A DNA stretch of 64,000 nucleotides from Desmodus rotundus (lineage: Eukaryota; Chordata; Mammalia; Chiroptera; Phyllostomidae): positions 119,676,239 to 119,740,238 of the forward strand of contig NC_071393.1 of the NCBI RefSeq assembly GCF_022682495.2. The letters run 5' to 3'. Below the pieces are notes generated by a model. That model ran no database searches. It saw only the letters and a program-made list of their open reading frames with translations, and was not told the origin of the DNA. Each line of letters begins with the position of its first letter. Within the stretch, counting starts at the first letter, position 1. This document shows, one piece after another, positions 11,416 through 23,144 of the stretch. The position numbers and the translations under genes are program-made.

Positions 11416-11419
11416 CACA

Positions 11420-13465
11420 GGTACATGTCAAGAAGGCTCTGTGTGGCCAGTGGAGCCTGGTAAATGTTTATTTAATGCTTGGCTTTCTGGAGGAAAAAGC
11501 TCTGGTTTGCAGCATTTGTTGATTTCTGTGGTAAAAGTAATCTTAACAATGCTGCTTTCAAGCTACCCTTGGGGCATCAGTGAACACCACAGAGTTGGGA
11601 AGGGATACGGACAATGGCCCTTGGGAGCTAGTGCAAGCCACTTTCAATGTGCCACTGTGTGTCTGCCCGTGCCTCATTCCCACTCCCAGGCACAAGTAAG
11701 ATGTGCAGCATTAACAAGTCAATAAGAAGTCCTACACAAGTGTGCATACACACAGGCACACCTATGCATATTTCCATTACGAGGAACTCTTATCAGGTAC
11801 TGATGTTGCCTGAAAAAGATAGATGATGATTTTAATTATACTTGTGAAACGTCTTTTGCTTGCTCCAGGATCAAGGCTCCAGTTATTCTTTCTAAATTTG
11901 CTTCCCCACTCCCCTTTACCTCTCTATCTGTCTCTCTCTTGCAACTTTCGCCTTCTAACAACTGCTTTATATGGCAACAGTTACCAAGGAAAGTGAAGGA
12001 TTTTATGAGAAACTCCAAGGCTCAGTTGGAAAAACGAACACAAAAAGCCCATGCTTTATCCATAGGTGGCTTTCAGCTAAGAGTTGGGTATAAAAAGAAA
12101 CATTTGCCTGCCCCCAAAAAACCCACCGTCAAAATCTTGGCATAAGAGAAATGAACTTGTTTAGTGTTGGCTGTTTATTCTTTTCTTGTGCGGAGAAATG
12201 TCTGAACATGCTCATTTTCCTACTTTAAGTCATCATCAATTACAGAGTTGCAGGCACGTTTCTCACGGGCTGCCTCCAGTGGCTGTCAGGGAGAACCGAG
12301 CAGCTGTTGGGTAGATATTGAAGAAAAGCACCCTGCCTGCTGCCCTCCTGTTCTCTTCTCCTGGCACAGGTGGCGATATTTCTGCACAGGGAAGGAAATG
12401 AAGGGCATGCATCCAGGTTCTTTTCCAGCTGTCTCCTTAGAAAGCGCTGCTTTTTGGACAGTCCTCAAAGCACGACACAGCTGAGACTTGGTGTAGACAC
12501 ACACATAATGTTGTATTTATTTGCCAGTCACTTCCTTCTGGCGTTCCATTGGCAGGTGGAATCGAATTCTTCTCTCGGCACATCGTCGCCAACTGAGATT
12601 TCTCTTTGTGTTTAGTAAATATTTGGGCACTGTGGGCTGTGTCAGCAATGATTCCTTTTAGGCTTCCAAACTGGGAAACTCTCGTTCTTTGATACTTGAT
12701 TATTGATTAGAGGAAGTAGTAATAGCAGCTGGAAACTGGGCAAGTACTTAGGATGTGTAACTCCCATTAACAGTAACTTTTCCTTAGTCACTTCATCGTA
12801 CTTGAAACTGGAATACCCTGTAGGCTGGGAACCTAATTTTACAGCGGCTCTATTTTCAGGGTATTTCATTCCATTCATTTATTAGTTTCTCTTAGTATCT
12901 CTTCAGTGCTTATTAGTGTTGATGTTCTTAAACCTGTACTTTAAAAATCTAATTTTTGAGCTAGTGTCTTACCAGAGAGATACTACTAGCAAAAGTGAGT
13001 AGAGATATAAAAGAGTATGTCACATGTGCAATAAATCAAATGGACTTACATCTGAATTACTGTTTAAAAAGTTTGTTAGTCAGCCTTGTTACCATTGTTT
13101 AACACTTTGTTAATGAAAATAGAACTGTATAATTTTGATGTAAAACATCAAGCACCTCATAATTATCATCATCATCCTTCTTTATCTATCATCACCCATC
13201 ACCATTATTATTATATTTTTATTGCTTGGGTTGATTCAGTCCTAATAGAGCATAATGGTATGGAAATTATTTAATTACATTTTAAGTGCAAACTTTATGA
13301 AGTCAGAAATCATTTAATTCTATGACAGAAATCCAGAAATACCAGCTCTGGAAAGGACTAGCTGTATATATCTTCAAGATACTTACCTCAGACACACAGA
13401 GAAATATGTAGGTTGTATGGCATCTGATTTTTCTTCTATTTCCCTATGTTTTAATGTTGCCTCTA
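11420..13465. other. Unclassified non-coding stretch
   Basis: About 2 kb with no repeat family I recognise. Several 60-80 codon open frames on both strands show no motifs. A TCATCA/TTATTA-rich patch lies at about 13165-13215. Confidence 0.45.
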
Positions 13466-13469
13466 TATC

Positions 13470-13575
13470 AAGGAATCTTAACAGTGCTTAGTGTTCAGAA
13501 GCACTTAAGACCCCTGTTAAATATACAAGCTTTGGTATCTCATCATAACAGGTCTCTGGTGGGGCTCTTCGACTT
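13470..13575. repeat. MER5-like hAT fragment
   Basis: CCCCTGTTAAATATACAAGC, followed by AACAGGTCTCTGGTGGGGCTC, matches the internal part of the MER5 family of non-autonomous hAT transposons. The copy is short and diverged. Confidence 0.45.
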
Positions 13576-13849
13576 TCTCTATTTATTATTATCATTATCA
13601 TCATTATCAGTATGATTTTTGACAAGCATCCCAGATGTTGCTGATATAGGTGGTCTGGAAGAACACATTTTGAGGAACATCCCACTCTGTCCTCATAAAA
13701 AAAAAAAAACATTCATTATTCTGCCCCCATTTTTGTTGTATTACTATCCAATAAAATGTGACCATCAATAAATAATCATTGCAACTTCTATTATATAAAT
13801 TATTATAGTTACATTAGTCCAGTTACATCAGTCATTAATAATTGACAAT

Positions 13850-13995
13850 ATTAATAATGATGAATGATAGCAAGCAGACGTGACACATGCCAGTGCACTT
13901 TTAAGGGATTTGCACATGTTAATTCTCACAAGGACATTTTGAGTCTGGCACTCTCCTATCCCCATGTTTAAGATGAGAAGTTTCATTTGGAGGAT
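13850..13995 (-). repeat. MIR fragment
   Basis: ATGCCAGTGCACTTTTAAGG, TTGCACATGTTAATTCTCAC and CCATGTTTAAGATGAGAAG form a diverged MIR core in reverse orientation. It abuts a forward MIR. Confidence 0.5.
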
Positions 13996-14009
13996 TCTGA
14001 TCAGAATCA

Positions 14010-14205
14010 GAGTCGTAAGAGAGCAGGGCTGTGGAAGCAGACCACTTGGGTTCCAGGTCTGCCCCTGCCACTCACCGGCTCTGTGACAATGTCCAGAGTC
14101 CTTCTCCTCCACCTGACTGTAACTGATAACTGTGGGTATGACTAATTCTGACCTCACAGGGTGGTGGTAAGGGTTACGGGAGCCGTCATATACACGTGTT
14201 AAAGG
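14010..14205 (+). repeat. MIR SINE
   Basis: CTTGGGTTCCAGGTCTGCCC followed by TGCCACTCACCGGCTCTGTGAC is the MIR head and start of the core in forward order. The tail resembles the 'ggtggtgtgagggtta' region. Confidence 0.7.
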
Positions 14206-14505
14206 CGATCCTGGAGAGTCATCCATGCTCCAGAAATGTTAACCGTTGTCACCCTCTGTTGTGACAACTCTGCCTTTCCAACCCCTTTTCTACTAAGTTA
14301 TGGTTGTTAAATCCTTATGCTGCTCTCTGGGTTGTTACTCTCCTTAGTTGGTATAAGAAATGTATCCTTTCTGTCCTTCTTTATCACTGAAAACCATTTG
14401 GCTTTCAATTCATTTTAATAGGCAAAAATACAAATATTAGACATAATTAATAATGTTATTACTTAGTTAGAAAGGCAGAACACAATGCATGTGACCAGGA
14501 GATTA

Positions 14506-14628
14506 ATGTACACGTCTCAGTGTTCATTCCTTCCAAGATCTCTCATCCAAGTCCTAACCAGGCTCAACCCTGCTTGGCTTCCGGGATCAGACCAGACCAG
14601 GCACATTCAGGGTGGTATGGCTGTAGAC
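14506..14628 (-). pseudogene. 5S rRNA pseudogene
   Basis: On the minus strand it starts at 14628 with GTCTACAGCCATACCACCCTGAA, the canonical 5' end of vertebrate 5S rRNA with one change (GGCC to AGCC). It continues through GTCTGATCCCGGAAGCCAAG, CAGGGTTGAGCCTGGTTAGG and ACTTGGATGAGAGATC, the 5S body including the region of the internal control elements. The last 30 or so bases are much more diverged. Length is about 120 bases, as in the real gene. Several substitutions (for example AAGCTAAG changed to AAGCCAAG) and the decayed 3' end indicate a retrocopy or dispersed pseudogene. It is single, with no A-rich tail I can identify. Confidence 0.85.
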
Positions 14629-15675
14629 TCAGTTTTCATTCTTACTATTGAACTCATTCACTTCTTTAGGGTGAATTTTTTTAAGTAAATCATTAAGACC
14701 TTTCTTCTGCCAGATTAAATGACAGACTTCAGCGGTCTGTAGACTTTCCCACTTCCAACAGGAGTATCTCCAAGCACACCATCAATTAACAGCAGATTTC
14801 TGACCCTCCTGCCTTGGAGGCAGGCTCACAAACCGCTTTGAGTTTTGAGGGTATTTGAAGCTGTCAGTATCAGTGGGACGCCACCTACCAGTCCCTGTCC
14901 TGTCTCTATTTGCCGTCTGTTGGTTCCTTAAACTATGGCCCTCGGTATTTAGTGTGCATTAGCTTTATCTGGTGTTCTTTTCTAAATGCAAATTGCTGAG
15001 TGTTGCATTGGAACTCAGTAGATCTGGAATAGAGCTCAGGAATCAGAGCCCATGACCTGCCCTCAGTGACTCTGATGTAGCTAGTCCATGGACTTCTCTT
15101 TGAGAGAGACACTAACCTAGATTGTAGAGAACAACGAAAGTCCACGTGAATGAAAATTTAGGACATAACAGGACAAAAGATGCGGAAGTAAGAATAGCAA
15201 ACATGGCCAAAGAAAATGTGACTGCCCCACTTGAGGGTTTCATTTTAACAATTGGTGTAAATATAGGGTTTTTGCAGCAGTGTTCGAAATAGGGGCAGTG
15301 AGGAGATGAAGTGGAAGCTGGGAACGTGAACATGGAGACCACTCTGAAAAGGAGCACGTGCCTACAATGAAATCACCATACAAATTTACCCTCTTGACTT
15401 ATTCCCTTTACTTCTTTAGTCCACTCTCCCTGCCCCAACATACCAACTAAAGATCCTGCTTGGAAGCCTCTGGGTTTGTTGCAATATCTCTACATAGTGT
15501 ATATTGATATTATTTAAAGAGAAGAAGCAAAGGCAGGAAAGGGCTCTTAAACAGAGAGAAGACAGGGAATTCCTCCTAGATGACAATTTGAGAATTACTT
15601 CAGTAATTGAGATAGTTGATAATTAGTAATTGAGAAGGAGATCCAGAGGTGTTACAGGATATTTTAAATTTTACC
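14629..15675. other. Unclassified non-coding stretch
   Basis: No gene or clear repeat. Minus-strand frames at 14933-15145 and 15112-15357 have no recognisable motif. Confidence 0.45.
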
Positions 15676-15679
15676 TTAC

Positions 15680-15830
15680 AAATACTTATAAAGCATTGAC
15701 TTAGAAGCTTTCAAAATATTAACACAGTTCATCTTCTTAGCCACTTTGTGAGGCAGGTAATAAAATTCCAATATTACAGACAAGGAAACTGGGAAGTTCA
15801 GTAAATTCCCAAAGGTGGCTCTATATTGGG
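15680..15830 (-). repeat. MIR fragment
   Basis: The order TTTGTGAGGCAGGTAATAAA, ATTACAGACAAGGAAACTGGG and AAATTCCCAAAGGTGGC is the MIR core in reverse. Confidence 0.7.
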
Positions 15831-16330
15831 GAGGAAACAGATCATTGTTTTTGGAGAAAAGGAGATGACATTCAAAGTCCATCCCAAAGAATTCTACCTG
15901 CAGTAGTTAGACTGAATAATTCTGCAAGAATTAGAACCCATAACTCAGAATTTAAGTAGTACTGGCAGCAAAAGTAAGTTGCCGGGTAGGGGATGCTTCT
16001 AACGATGTAAAACATGCAGGTTATATGATTCTACCCAGGAAAGTTCCTAGATTTATGGAAATTGGCATATAAGGTAGATTCAAGAATCAAAACTTACCCA
16101 TTAGATTCTGCCACCAACTTTCATTTTTTCTAAATCTGGGCAAAGAATATGAGTGCCCTACTTTTTCTTCCTTCTTAGCTCAAAGGGCTCCAACCAAGAT
16201 CTCACACAGAGAACATTGAAATCTTTACCAAGAATCTTTTTGTAGCCAAGAATGTATTGTTCATCTCCACGTCCACAAACATTTTTGAATCAATGAATAT
16301 TTACCTAAAATTTTATTTTCTATGGCTGAG
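15831..16330. other. Unclassified non-coding stretch
   Basis: Nothing recognised. Confidence 0.45.
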
Positions 16331-16334
16331 TTGT

Positions 16335-16425
16335 AGTAACATTCACCATAACTGACACTTAATGAGCTCTTACTCTGTGTGGTCACTGTTCCAAGTGTTT
16401 TAGCCCTATTTCATTATATAAAATA
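16335..16425 (-). repeat. MIR 3' fragment
   Basis: GAGCTCTTACTCTGTGTGGTCACTGTTCC and AAGTGTTTTAGCCC are a diverged form of the MIR 3' region in reverse. Confidence 0.55.
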
Positions 16426-16464
16426 GCATAATTTACTTTGATTAACCCAATTTTATTGAATATT

Positions 16465-16690
16465 ATGGTTATTTTCTAATTTTTGCTATTATAAACAATG
16501 TTGCAGCAATCATATGTGTAGCTAAACTCTGTAAAATGTTTGCAATTGTGTCCTTAGAATAAAATTTCAGAAGTAGAATCGCCACTGTTAAGAGCATATG
16601 TATTTCCAAGTTTTTAGCACATTTTGCCAGATTTCCTGCCAGGAATGTTGTACCAATTTGTATTTATACCAACAGCATAGAAAGGTTTTT
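16465..16690 (-). repeat. Old L1M fragment (ORF2 end)
   Basis: TTGCTATTATAAACAATGTTGC, AAGTAGAATCGCCACTG and TTTGCCAGATTTCCTGCCAGG correspond to the reverse complement of the C-terminal part of L1 ORF2 in old mammalian L1 families. No open frame is left. Confidence 0.6.
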
Positions 16691-17055
16691 ATTAAAAGTT
16701 TAAAAGTAGTGGATTGCAGATTAACCATCTCTGAGTTATTTCTAAGACACTTAGCAGTCTTCATCAAGAATCAAGGGGTTCAGTTACCTGTTTCCTCAGG
16801 AGAGTGAACATGGCTACGTTTCAGCCTGTGTATAATGCTGTGCAAGTACTAAGGAAACTTCTCCCGAAGACACAAGGAGCAAAGTGTAAATTCTATGAGC
16901 CATAAGTAAACCTACTGGGATGTTGACACCAGTAGACTCTCATTCGTTGTCATCATTTAGAACATTCAGGGCTTGGTTCTACTGTGACATTTATAGAGTC
17001 TTTTGCTACTACCCTATCTCACATAGTTTTCCTAACCTGGTAATAACAGTCCAGG
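16691..17055. other. Unclassified non-coding stretch
   Basis: Nothing recognised. Confidence 0.4.
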
Positions 17056-17059
17056 TAAT

Positions 17060-17300
17060 ACTACTACCTGGTCACTCTAGCTCATTACTCTGCGTTATTT
17101 TTATAGCACTTACCATTTATTCTGTTTGTTTATTACTCTGTTGCCTCCCTCCTTCTAACTATGTAAGCTTCTAGGAATGAAGAGACCTTCCCTATACTAA
17201 TCATTTTATCCCTGGGGCCTAAAATAGTGCTTGAAACATGAAAGACAACCATATATATAGTAAATGAGTAACTGAGTGAGTGAATGAATGCTGGGCCTAT
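17060..17300 (+). repeat. L2 3' end
   Basis: TTTTTATAGCACTTACCATTTATTC, TATGTAAGCTTCTAGGAATG and a closing AATAGTGCTTGAAACATG-to-AGTGAATGAATG run follow the L2 3' consensus in order. Confidence 0.7.
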
Positions 17301-17717
17301 TAAATCTTTAAGTTCCCCTCTCATCATTCATACACAGCTGTTAGTCTGCAGCACAAAGGGACGAAATGCGCACATGGGCCAACATATCCTTTGTGACTCT
17401 AAAATAGTCAACCTTGCAGATGAAGTAGGGAAGGGCTAGTTATTAAAGCATCAATAACATTAGCCCCTTGGTTACAAATGTGAGTTAATTTCCCCTTGGA
17501 TTTATCCTATGAGTTGTCATTTAATGGTATTGGGCTGTTATCTGGGAGTTTGGCTTTACTTTTCTCTTTGTTTGCTTATGGGCTGTGCCCTTAGGGTACC
17601 CACTCTAATCGATTCTCTTCACTCCCTGTCTTCCATGGATAAAGCTTTAGCACAGCTCTTAAAACTCCTATGTTAAGATCCTTCTCTTAAGATTATTTTG
17701 TACGATAATGGATGTTT
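17301..17717. other. Unclassified non-coding stretch
   Basis: Nothing recognised. Confidence 0.45.
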
Positions 17718-17732
17718 TGAGAGACACTATTT

Positions 17733-17952
17733 GTTTGCTTATTTATTTACTTATTTTTAGAGATAGGGGAAGGGAGGGAGAAAGAGTGAAAGAAACATCA
17801 ATGAGCAAGAGAAACATCAAGTAGTTGCCTCTCCCACACCGCCAACTGGGGACCTGGACCTGGACCTGGACCTGGACCTGACCAGGAATCATACCTGTGA
17901 CCTTCTAGTTCACAGGTCAGCACTCAAGCCACTGAACCACACCACCAGGGCC
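17733..17952 (-). mobile_element. VES-type SINE with expanded hexamer
   Basis: The reverse-complemented VES body is bounded by a good target-site duplication TGAGAGACACTATTT (17718-17732 and 17953-17967). The A-tail appears as the T-rich start. Inside, GGACCT is repeated five times in a row (17850-17879), where other copies here have GGGGACCTGG once. Confidence 0.93.
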
Positions 17953-17967
17953 TGAGAGACACTATTT

Positions 17968-18820
17968 TGAGAGCAAATATCTTAATGATTTGCCTTACAA
18001 GTTATCTAGGAAAACATGCTTGTTTCCTCCAATAGTACAGAATCTGTGTGGTTCCCTATGGTATCCCTGGCACTTACACAGTGCCAGTATGAAGCATTCC
18101 CCCCAAAAGGTTGCATAAGTGAACAAGAAAATCAATGTCTGTCTTTCATAGCAAGAAACTTAAATGGGATCCTTGTGTGCTCTGGGTAATTCCTTTGTGC
18201 ATTGAGAATCAGTGACTAGCTCTCTCTTGCTTATATCTAAGTTGAACTGCTGAATGTGGGAGTGGAAATTGCTTCAGTAGGGATTGAACGAGCTTGAGTT
18301 TATGAGATATTCTTTGTTTCATTGGGAAGAATACTTGCTGATCTCTGATTCTCTAGGAAGCTCAGGTCTCCCAAGAGTTCTATCTAGATTTCATGTAAGA
18401 GCGCTTAGGTTATAATAAACATTTCTGACCTCTGCATATTTGATATTTACCCAGAAAGGATGATTCAGCCACAGTCATTTCTTATTGCCCCTTCTCAGTT
18501 CATGTGTTTGGATTACGTGGGTAGCCAGTATGAGACAACAGAACTAGCCTGATGCTGTAGGAACTTGAGAAATGTTTGCTGGGACTCTGGTGTCCTTGGT
18601 AGGCTTGTAGGTCTTTTGCAGCTTGGTGAAACACAGGGCTTTTTGAAATGTCCTTTCCTCTTATTTGTTTAAAATTGTATCAGTTGATTCCTTTGCCACC
18701 TGGACTAATTGCCTGTTACACATCCCTAATACTCCTGTAGTAAAATAAATAGGAAATGTGGTCTTAGTCTCCTTTATAACAATAGCTATATTTTCATTTC
18801 TTTGGGCAAGTCAGTCAATT
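17968..18820. other. Unclassified non-coding stretch
   Basis: Nothing recognised as gene or repeat. Confidence 0.45.
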
Positions 18821-18824
18821 TCCC

Positions 18825-18985
18825 CATATCTAGTGGTGAAAAGTCCAGATTTCAGAACCAAGAAGTCTAGATTTGTGTCCTGGTCCCACTGCTTACTATC
18901 ACTGAAATTGGACAAGCTATTTAACCTCTTTATGCCTCAGTTTTCTCATTTTTAAAAATAGGGCTATTAAGCATACCTTTCCAAT
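18825..18985 (+). repeat. MIR SINE
   Basis: TCCCACTGCTTACTATCACTG, GGACAAGCTATTTAACCTC and TATGCCTCAGTTTTCTCATT are the MIR core in forward order. Confidence 0.8.
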
Positions 18986-19080
18986 ATGCCATTGTGTGTT
19001 ATTAGTTAATATTTTAAATTAGCTTAGATGACTGACTGGCATATCACAAGTTTTCAAATAGTTTTTATTGGTAAGTTTTA

Positions 19081-19100
19081 TACACACACACACACACACT
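19081..19100. repeat. (CA)n microsatellite
   Basis: About nine uninterrupted CA units. Confidence 0.9.
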
Positions 19101-19164
19101 TATTGGTCTAGAATTTAGGAAAAGGACCACTAACATACTGCACCTCAAAAATAATGATGATAAT

Positions 19165-19420
19165 AATTGCAGTTATCATTTATGACATGTCCACTGCGTG
19201 CCAGGCACTGCACTGAATGCTTTGTCTCTCTTATATGATTTAAATCTAATAACCCATTGAAGCAGATATTACTATTATTCCATGTTATCAATGAGGAAAC
19301 TGGAGATCCCAGATATTAAGTACTTATCCCAAGTTAAAAGGTTCTTAACCGTCGGAGTTTAGATTTGGACCTAGTCCTATGTGACTTCAGAACCTGTCCT
19401 CTTAACTGTTACGCCAGGTC
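19165..19420 (-). repeat. MIR SINE, nearly full length
   Basis: GCGTGCCAGGCACTGCACTGAATG, TATCAATGAGGAAACTGGAG, TTTAGATTTGGACCTAGTCC and CTCTTAACTGTTACGCC follow the complete MIR in reverse. Confidence 0.85.
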
Positions 19421-21090
19421 ATACCTATAGACTTCTTTCATTGAATCTTGTCGTCTTATTACAGCAAAATTCCAATGGCCGTGCCGGAGAAATCCTTCAA
19501 AATCCTTGCCTTGATCCCTTTGAAGACCAATCCATAGCCTGAAAACAAAAGACTTTCATGAACTCTATCAAATATAATACAAAACTAGATGAACAACTTT
19601 TTACAGATCTGAAGCTGAAATGCTCCTTCCCCCGTTACTACAGTAACAACATAATTTTGTCCAGCGTTGCTCTGAGCATTAAGGAATTAAAGCACTTGAC
19701 GCTGGAAGTGTCAGGAGATGATTTTTCGTTTTATTTTAGTCACTGTTGTTTCTGGCATTTTTCTTTTTCCTTCATTCTACTTTTTATTTCTCCAATCTTG
19801 GCTGGAAGGACAGCTTCCTATGCATGTTCAGGGATCTACGGCAAGGGCAACAAGCACAGTAATTTGCCTGCCACTGTTTGGATGCTAATACTGCCTCTCA
19901 GCAGCGGGAAGACAGACCAAGCCCCTGTGAACGCTATAGTGCTTGGGCTGCAGCTTTGGTTGCCAAAGCACACTTTTTACCATTGTCATTTCTACCACCT
20001 GCTATGGCTAATAACTGTCTAAAGAAAAAAAATGCCCCATCTGTGATTTTTTTTTCCCTGGGCTTCATGGGAGAAAGACTGTGAAATGATTTATTTTTCC
20101 ACACATGAGAAGCTACATGTCTTCTCAGGTGCAGAGTTTTGGCCTCTGATACTCTATGTTCTTAGGTTAATCCATTAACTTGCCTGAGAGAAAAGGGACA
20201 GGGAAGATGGATGAAGGTGATACAAAAACCTAGATGAGATGGATCTCAAAAAAACCCCAACTACTGCCTCTTCCTCCTTGTTCCTATCTGCTCCTGAGAA
20301 GTCCTTTATAGGGAACAGGGTCTGTTAACAGCTATGCTTTGTACCTGCTGTTAGAAATGAGACCAGTTCTTTCTTGCTATATGGACATAATGGATATTTT
20401 ACCTGTCTTCTCATATTCCCCTCCAAAGAAAACACACACACACCCACGGCTTTGTGCTCAAATAAGTGTGGGAAATGCTGAGCGAAACAAAATTCTTTTT
20501 ACTGCAGACCTTCTTGGAGCCTTAAGAAAATCACCCACACTATGAATCTCCAGGAGGGACATATAGTATGTGACATTTTCTAACCTGATTTGACTTTGGA
20601 ATGCTTTTTTTATAGGAGCAATTTAGGGACTAATGTTCTATTGGACACATTTTGGAAAGCATTGCACTATACAATTTTCATTATAGTTTTATAATTTAGT
20701 TTACCAACTTATCTTATTGCTTGGGTGAACTGGCTTGTTTGTTCAAGTGGAATTTTTTATGTTAATTTTTCAGGTTGCAAGTGTATTTTTTATAGAAATA
20801 CCAGAAGTGGTGGTTGTAAAAATATCCTACAAGGGCATTATCTCAGTGGCTACCCTGTTTCCCTCCTACCTCTCCATTTTTACCCTGTTCTTATAAAGTC
20901 ATGAGTATATCTGAAAAGCAGAAAGCTAAGTAAGTGGTAGAGGAACATACCTCTGTAGGTGGATTGGTATGTTAATTTTACTATATGCAAATAATCTGTG
21001 AGTGGGCATTTATTAGATATCTCAGGAAATTGTATATTTGTATATAAAATAAATATACCCTACTTTTCTTTGTGTACATTTGAGGTGCTT
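19421..21090. other. Unclassified non-coding stretch
   Basis: About 1.7 kb without a recognised repeat. It contains the longest open frame of the window (19558-20022 plus, 154 codons). That frame has no domain, no signal of splicing and a composition typical of chance, so I do not call it a gene. Confidence 0.45.
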
Positions 21091-21095
21091 TTTAA

Positions 21096-21302
21096 AAAGA
21101 TTTTATTTATTTATTTTTAGACAGAGGGGTAGGGAGGGAGGGAGAAAAAGTGGGAGAGAAACACCAATGTGTGGTTGCCTCTCGCATGCCCCCATTGGGG
21201 ACCTGGCCCGCAACCCAGGTATGTGCCCTGACTAGGATTCAAACTGGTGACCCTTTGGTTTGCAGGCCAGCACTCAATCCACTGAGCCACACCAGTCAGG
21301 GC
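21096..21302 (-). mobile_element. VES-type SINE
   Basis: The reverse-oriented VES has a T-rich start (AAGATTTTATTTATTTATTTTTAG), the AGAGAAACACCAATGTGTGG block, a B box as GATTCAAACTGG and a terminal CACACCAGTCAGGGC head. No convincing target-site duplication could be found. Confidence 0.88.
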
Positions 21303-22510
21303 AAACATGGGTTTTTTCTATAAGCAATTTCTACTTGTCTTGTTCATGGAATCAGCCAATTTATGGAGTCAAGTATAACATAGTAAAATAAAATACATTT
21401 TTATGTACATTCTTAATACACCATATCACAGATTACTTTAAAGAAGCAAGAGAAACAAGGAATCATTTAAAAGGAGAGTCTAACAATTTAAAGGAAATAA
21501 TGTATTTTCAAATCCACAAGACAGACATCAAGAACTTCCCTGACAGCACCCACACTCCTGTCCCAGCTCAGTCTCTCTGTGTTGGAACCGGTTCCAGCAG
21601 AGACCGGTCCTAGCGGCTGCCTCAGCGTAAAGCACTCGCGTGACCACCCAGCATTTCCATTCCCAGAAACTTGTGTTCTTTGGTTTTAAGGGATCAATCA
21701 TAAGGACATGTTTTTATTCCCCTTTCAAGTCAATTAATTTCATTAAAAACATGCTGAAATTAAAAACAACTTAATTGTTAAACTTAGTATAATCATAACT
21801 ACATATATTCTATGTTGGGCTCAGTCATAATACCCACTTCATGAGATTCTCATTTAAAAAATACTTTCTGATTATGAAAGAAATTAGTTTATTGTTCTGC
21901 TGTTTTTTTCAGAGGGACCGTCTTAAGAGATAGCTTCTGGAGAGGGAACTTTCCAAGAAAGTAGGTGGAAACTGCATTACCTGTTCTGACCAAGTCTCAG
22001 AAGCACTCAGTGACAATCCCACCACATCGTATCGGTCACTAGTGAGTCACTCAAGCCACCCCAAATCAAAGAGGAGGGGGAACTAAACTCTACTTTTCAA
22101 TGAGGGCAAGCTGAAGTCACATTGCAAAAGAGCAAGTTGGGCGGGAGCTATTGTTAAGGCTGTCTTTGAAAAATCCAATTCTCCACAGACAGCGGTTAGT
22201 CCTTTGAGAAAGAGTGAGGTGGTTGTATCTTTATATTTGGTGTATCAGGCACTTCACCATGCTAATAAAAGGTAGATCACATTTAAGTGCTCTACATTTG
22301 AAATGTTCTTTGTTCATCTTTCTAAGAATGCTCTAATACATGGAATGAACCAACATTACTTTATTTGTATAGCTCATTTAATGATAACCATTATTTAATA
22401 AATGTTATAGGGAAAAACCATAGACTGTAGTCAGAACCAAATGGGGATGTACAAGTGAGGAGAGACATTAGTGAATGATTGAGAAGTGAAAATACTTAGG
22501 GCAGGGTAGA
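21303..22510. other. Unclassified stretch with a CpG-bearing island of sequence
   Basis: No gene recognised. The sequence around 21580-21640 is unusually CpG-rich for this region and contains palindromic CCGG sites (see the separate entry). Confidence 0.45.
21584..21609. promoter_or_regulatory. Candidate Grainyhead-like (GRHL) site pair
   Basis: A perfect 12-base palindrome GGAACCGGTTCC (21584-21595) holds AACCGGTT, the consensus of Grainyhead-like factors. A second palindromic core GACCGGTC follows at 21602-21609. These are motif matches only, so occupancy is unknown. Confidence 0.35.
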
Positions 22511-22514
22511 TACA

Positions 22515-22730
22515 CAAATAATTCACAACTTTATCTTGCCAAAGAATCACCTACAGAATTAAAAGGGGGAAGAAAAAAAAAGCAAACCCAAAACAAAAAC
22601 CCCTGGTGCCCAGACTCTTCCTCCAGAGTCAGAGATTTAATTGGTCTGAGGGGTGAACCAGCAATCAAAATTGAAAAGTTCCTGAGGTGATTCTAATGTG
22701 TAGCCAGTCCTGAGAGACATGACTCTAAAC
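22515..22730. mobile_element. MER5A-type non-autonomous hAT element
   Basis: The left side reads CCAAAGAATCACCTACAGAA and the right side CCTGAGGTGATTCTAATGTG, which are partial inverted copies of each other as in MER5A. The middle has GAGATTTAATTGGTCTGAGG. There is no coding capacity. Orientation is ambiguous because the element is largely palindromic. Confidence 0.8.
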
Positions 22731-23140
22731 CCTTTATAAAGTGCATAAATGAGAAAATCTTTAATTGTAATGCTTAGTTGCCTTAGTGAATTCTTATTAA
22801 TAAGACACTAATCTAAACAGACACTCATTTACCTCTTCAGTCCTCTACAGATTATTCCACAGCAGACACTGTCGGTTTCATATCTGACATATGGACATGT
22901 GGACAAAATCCACATGCCAATATCTAAAGCAAAAAGCTGGAAAGAGCTTGTTTCCTTGATGTTATCATTGCACCACCAAAATATCAGTCTTAGCTGCCCT
23001 GTTTTTATTTGGGGTAATAAATTTTCCTTTTATTTTTTAACCAGATCGTGGGATATTCTGTATCTTGCAAACAAAAGCATTGTAACCATTTCTACATAAA
23101 AGCACATTTTCTTGATTGACTAGACAATCTGCTGTACAGA
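22731..23140. other. Unclassified non-coding stretch
   Basis: Nothing recognised. Confidence 0.4.
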
Positions 23141-23144
23141 TTCA

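Noticed and set aside
11333..11725. 130-codon open frame on the plus strand
   Set aside because: Its start lies within a MIR, and the remainder has no recognisable motif.
13828..14226. 132-codon open frame on the minus strand
   Set aside because: It runs across two MIR-derived segments in opposite orientations, so it is repeat-derived chance coding.
14485..14688. 67-codon open frame on the plus strand
   Set aside because: Antisense to the 5S rRNA pseudogene, with no independent support.
19558..20022. Longest open frame of the window, 154 codons, plus strand
   Set aside because: No domain, no homologous family recognised, composition typical of chance in AT-rich DNA, and no supporting splice or promoter context. 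It may overlap conserved non-coding sequence but is not called a gene.
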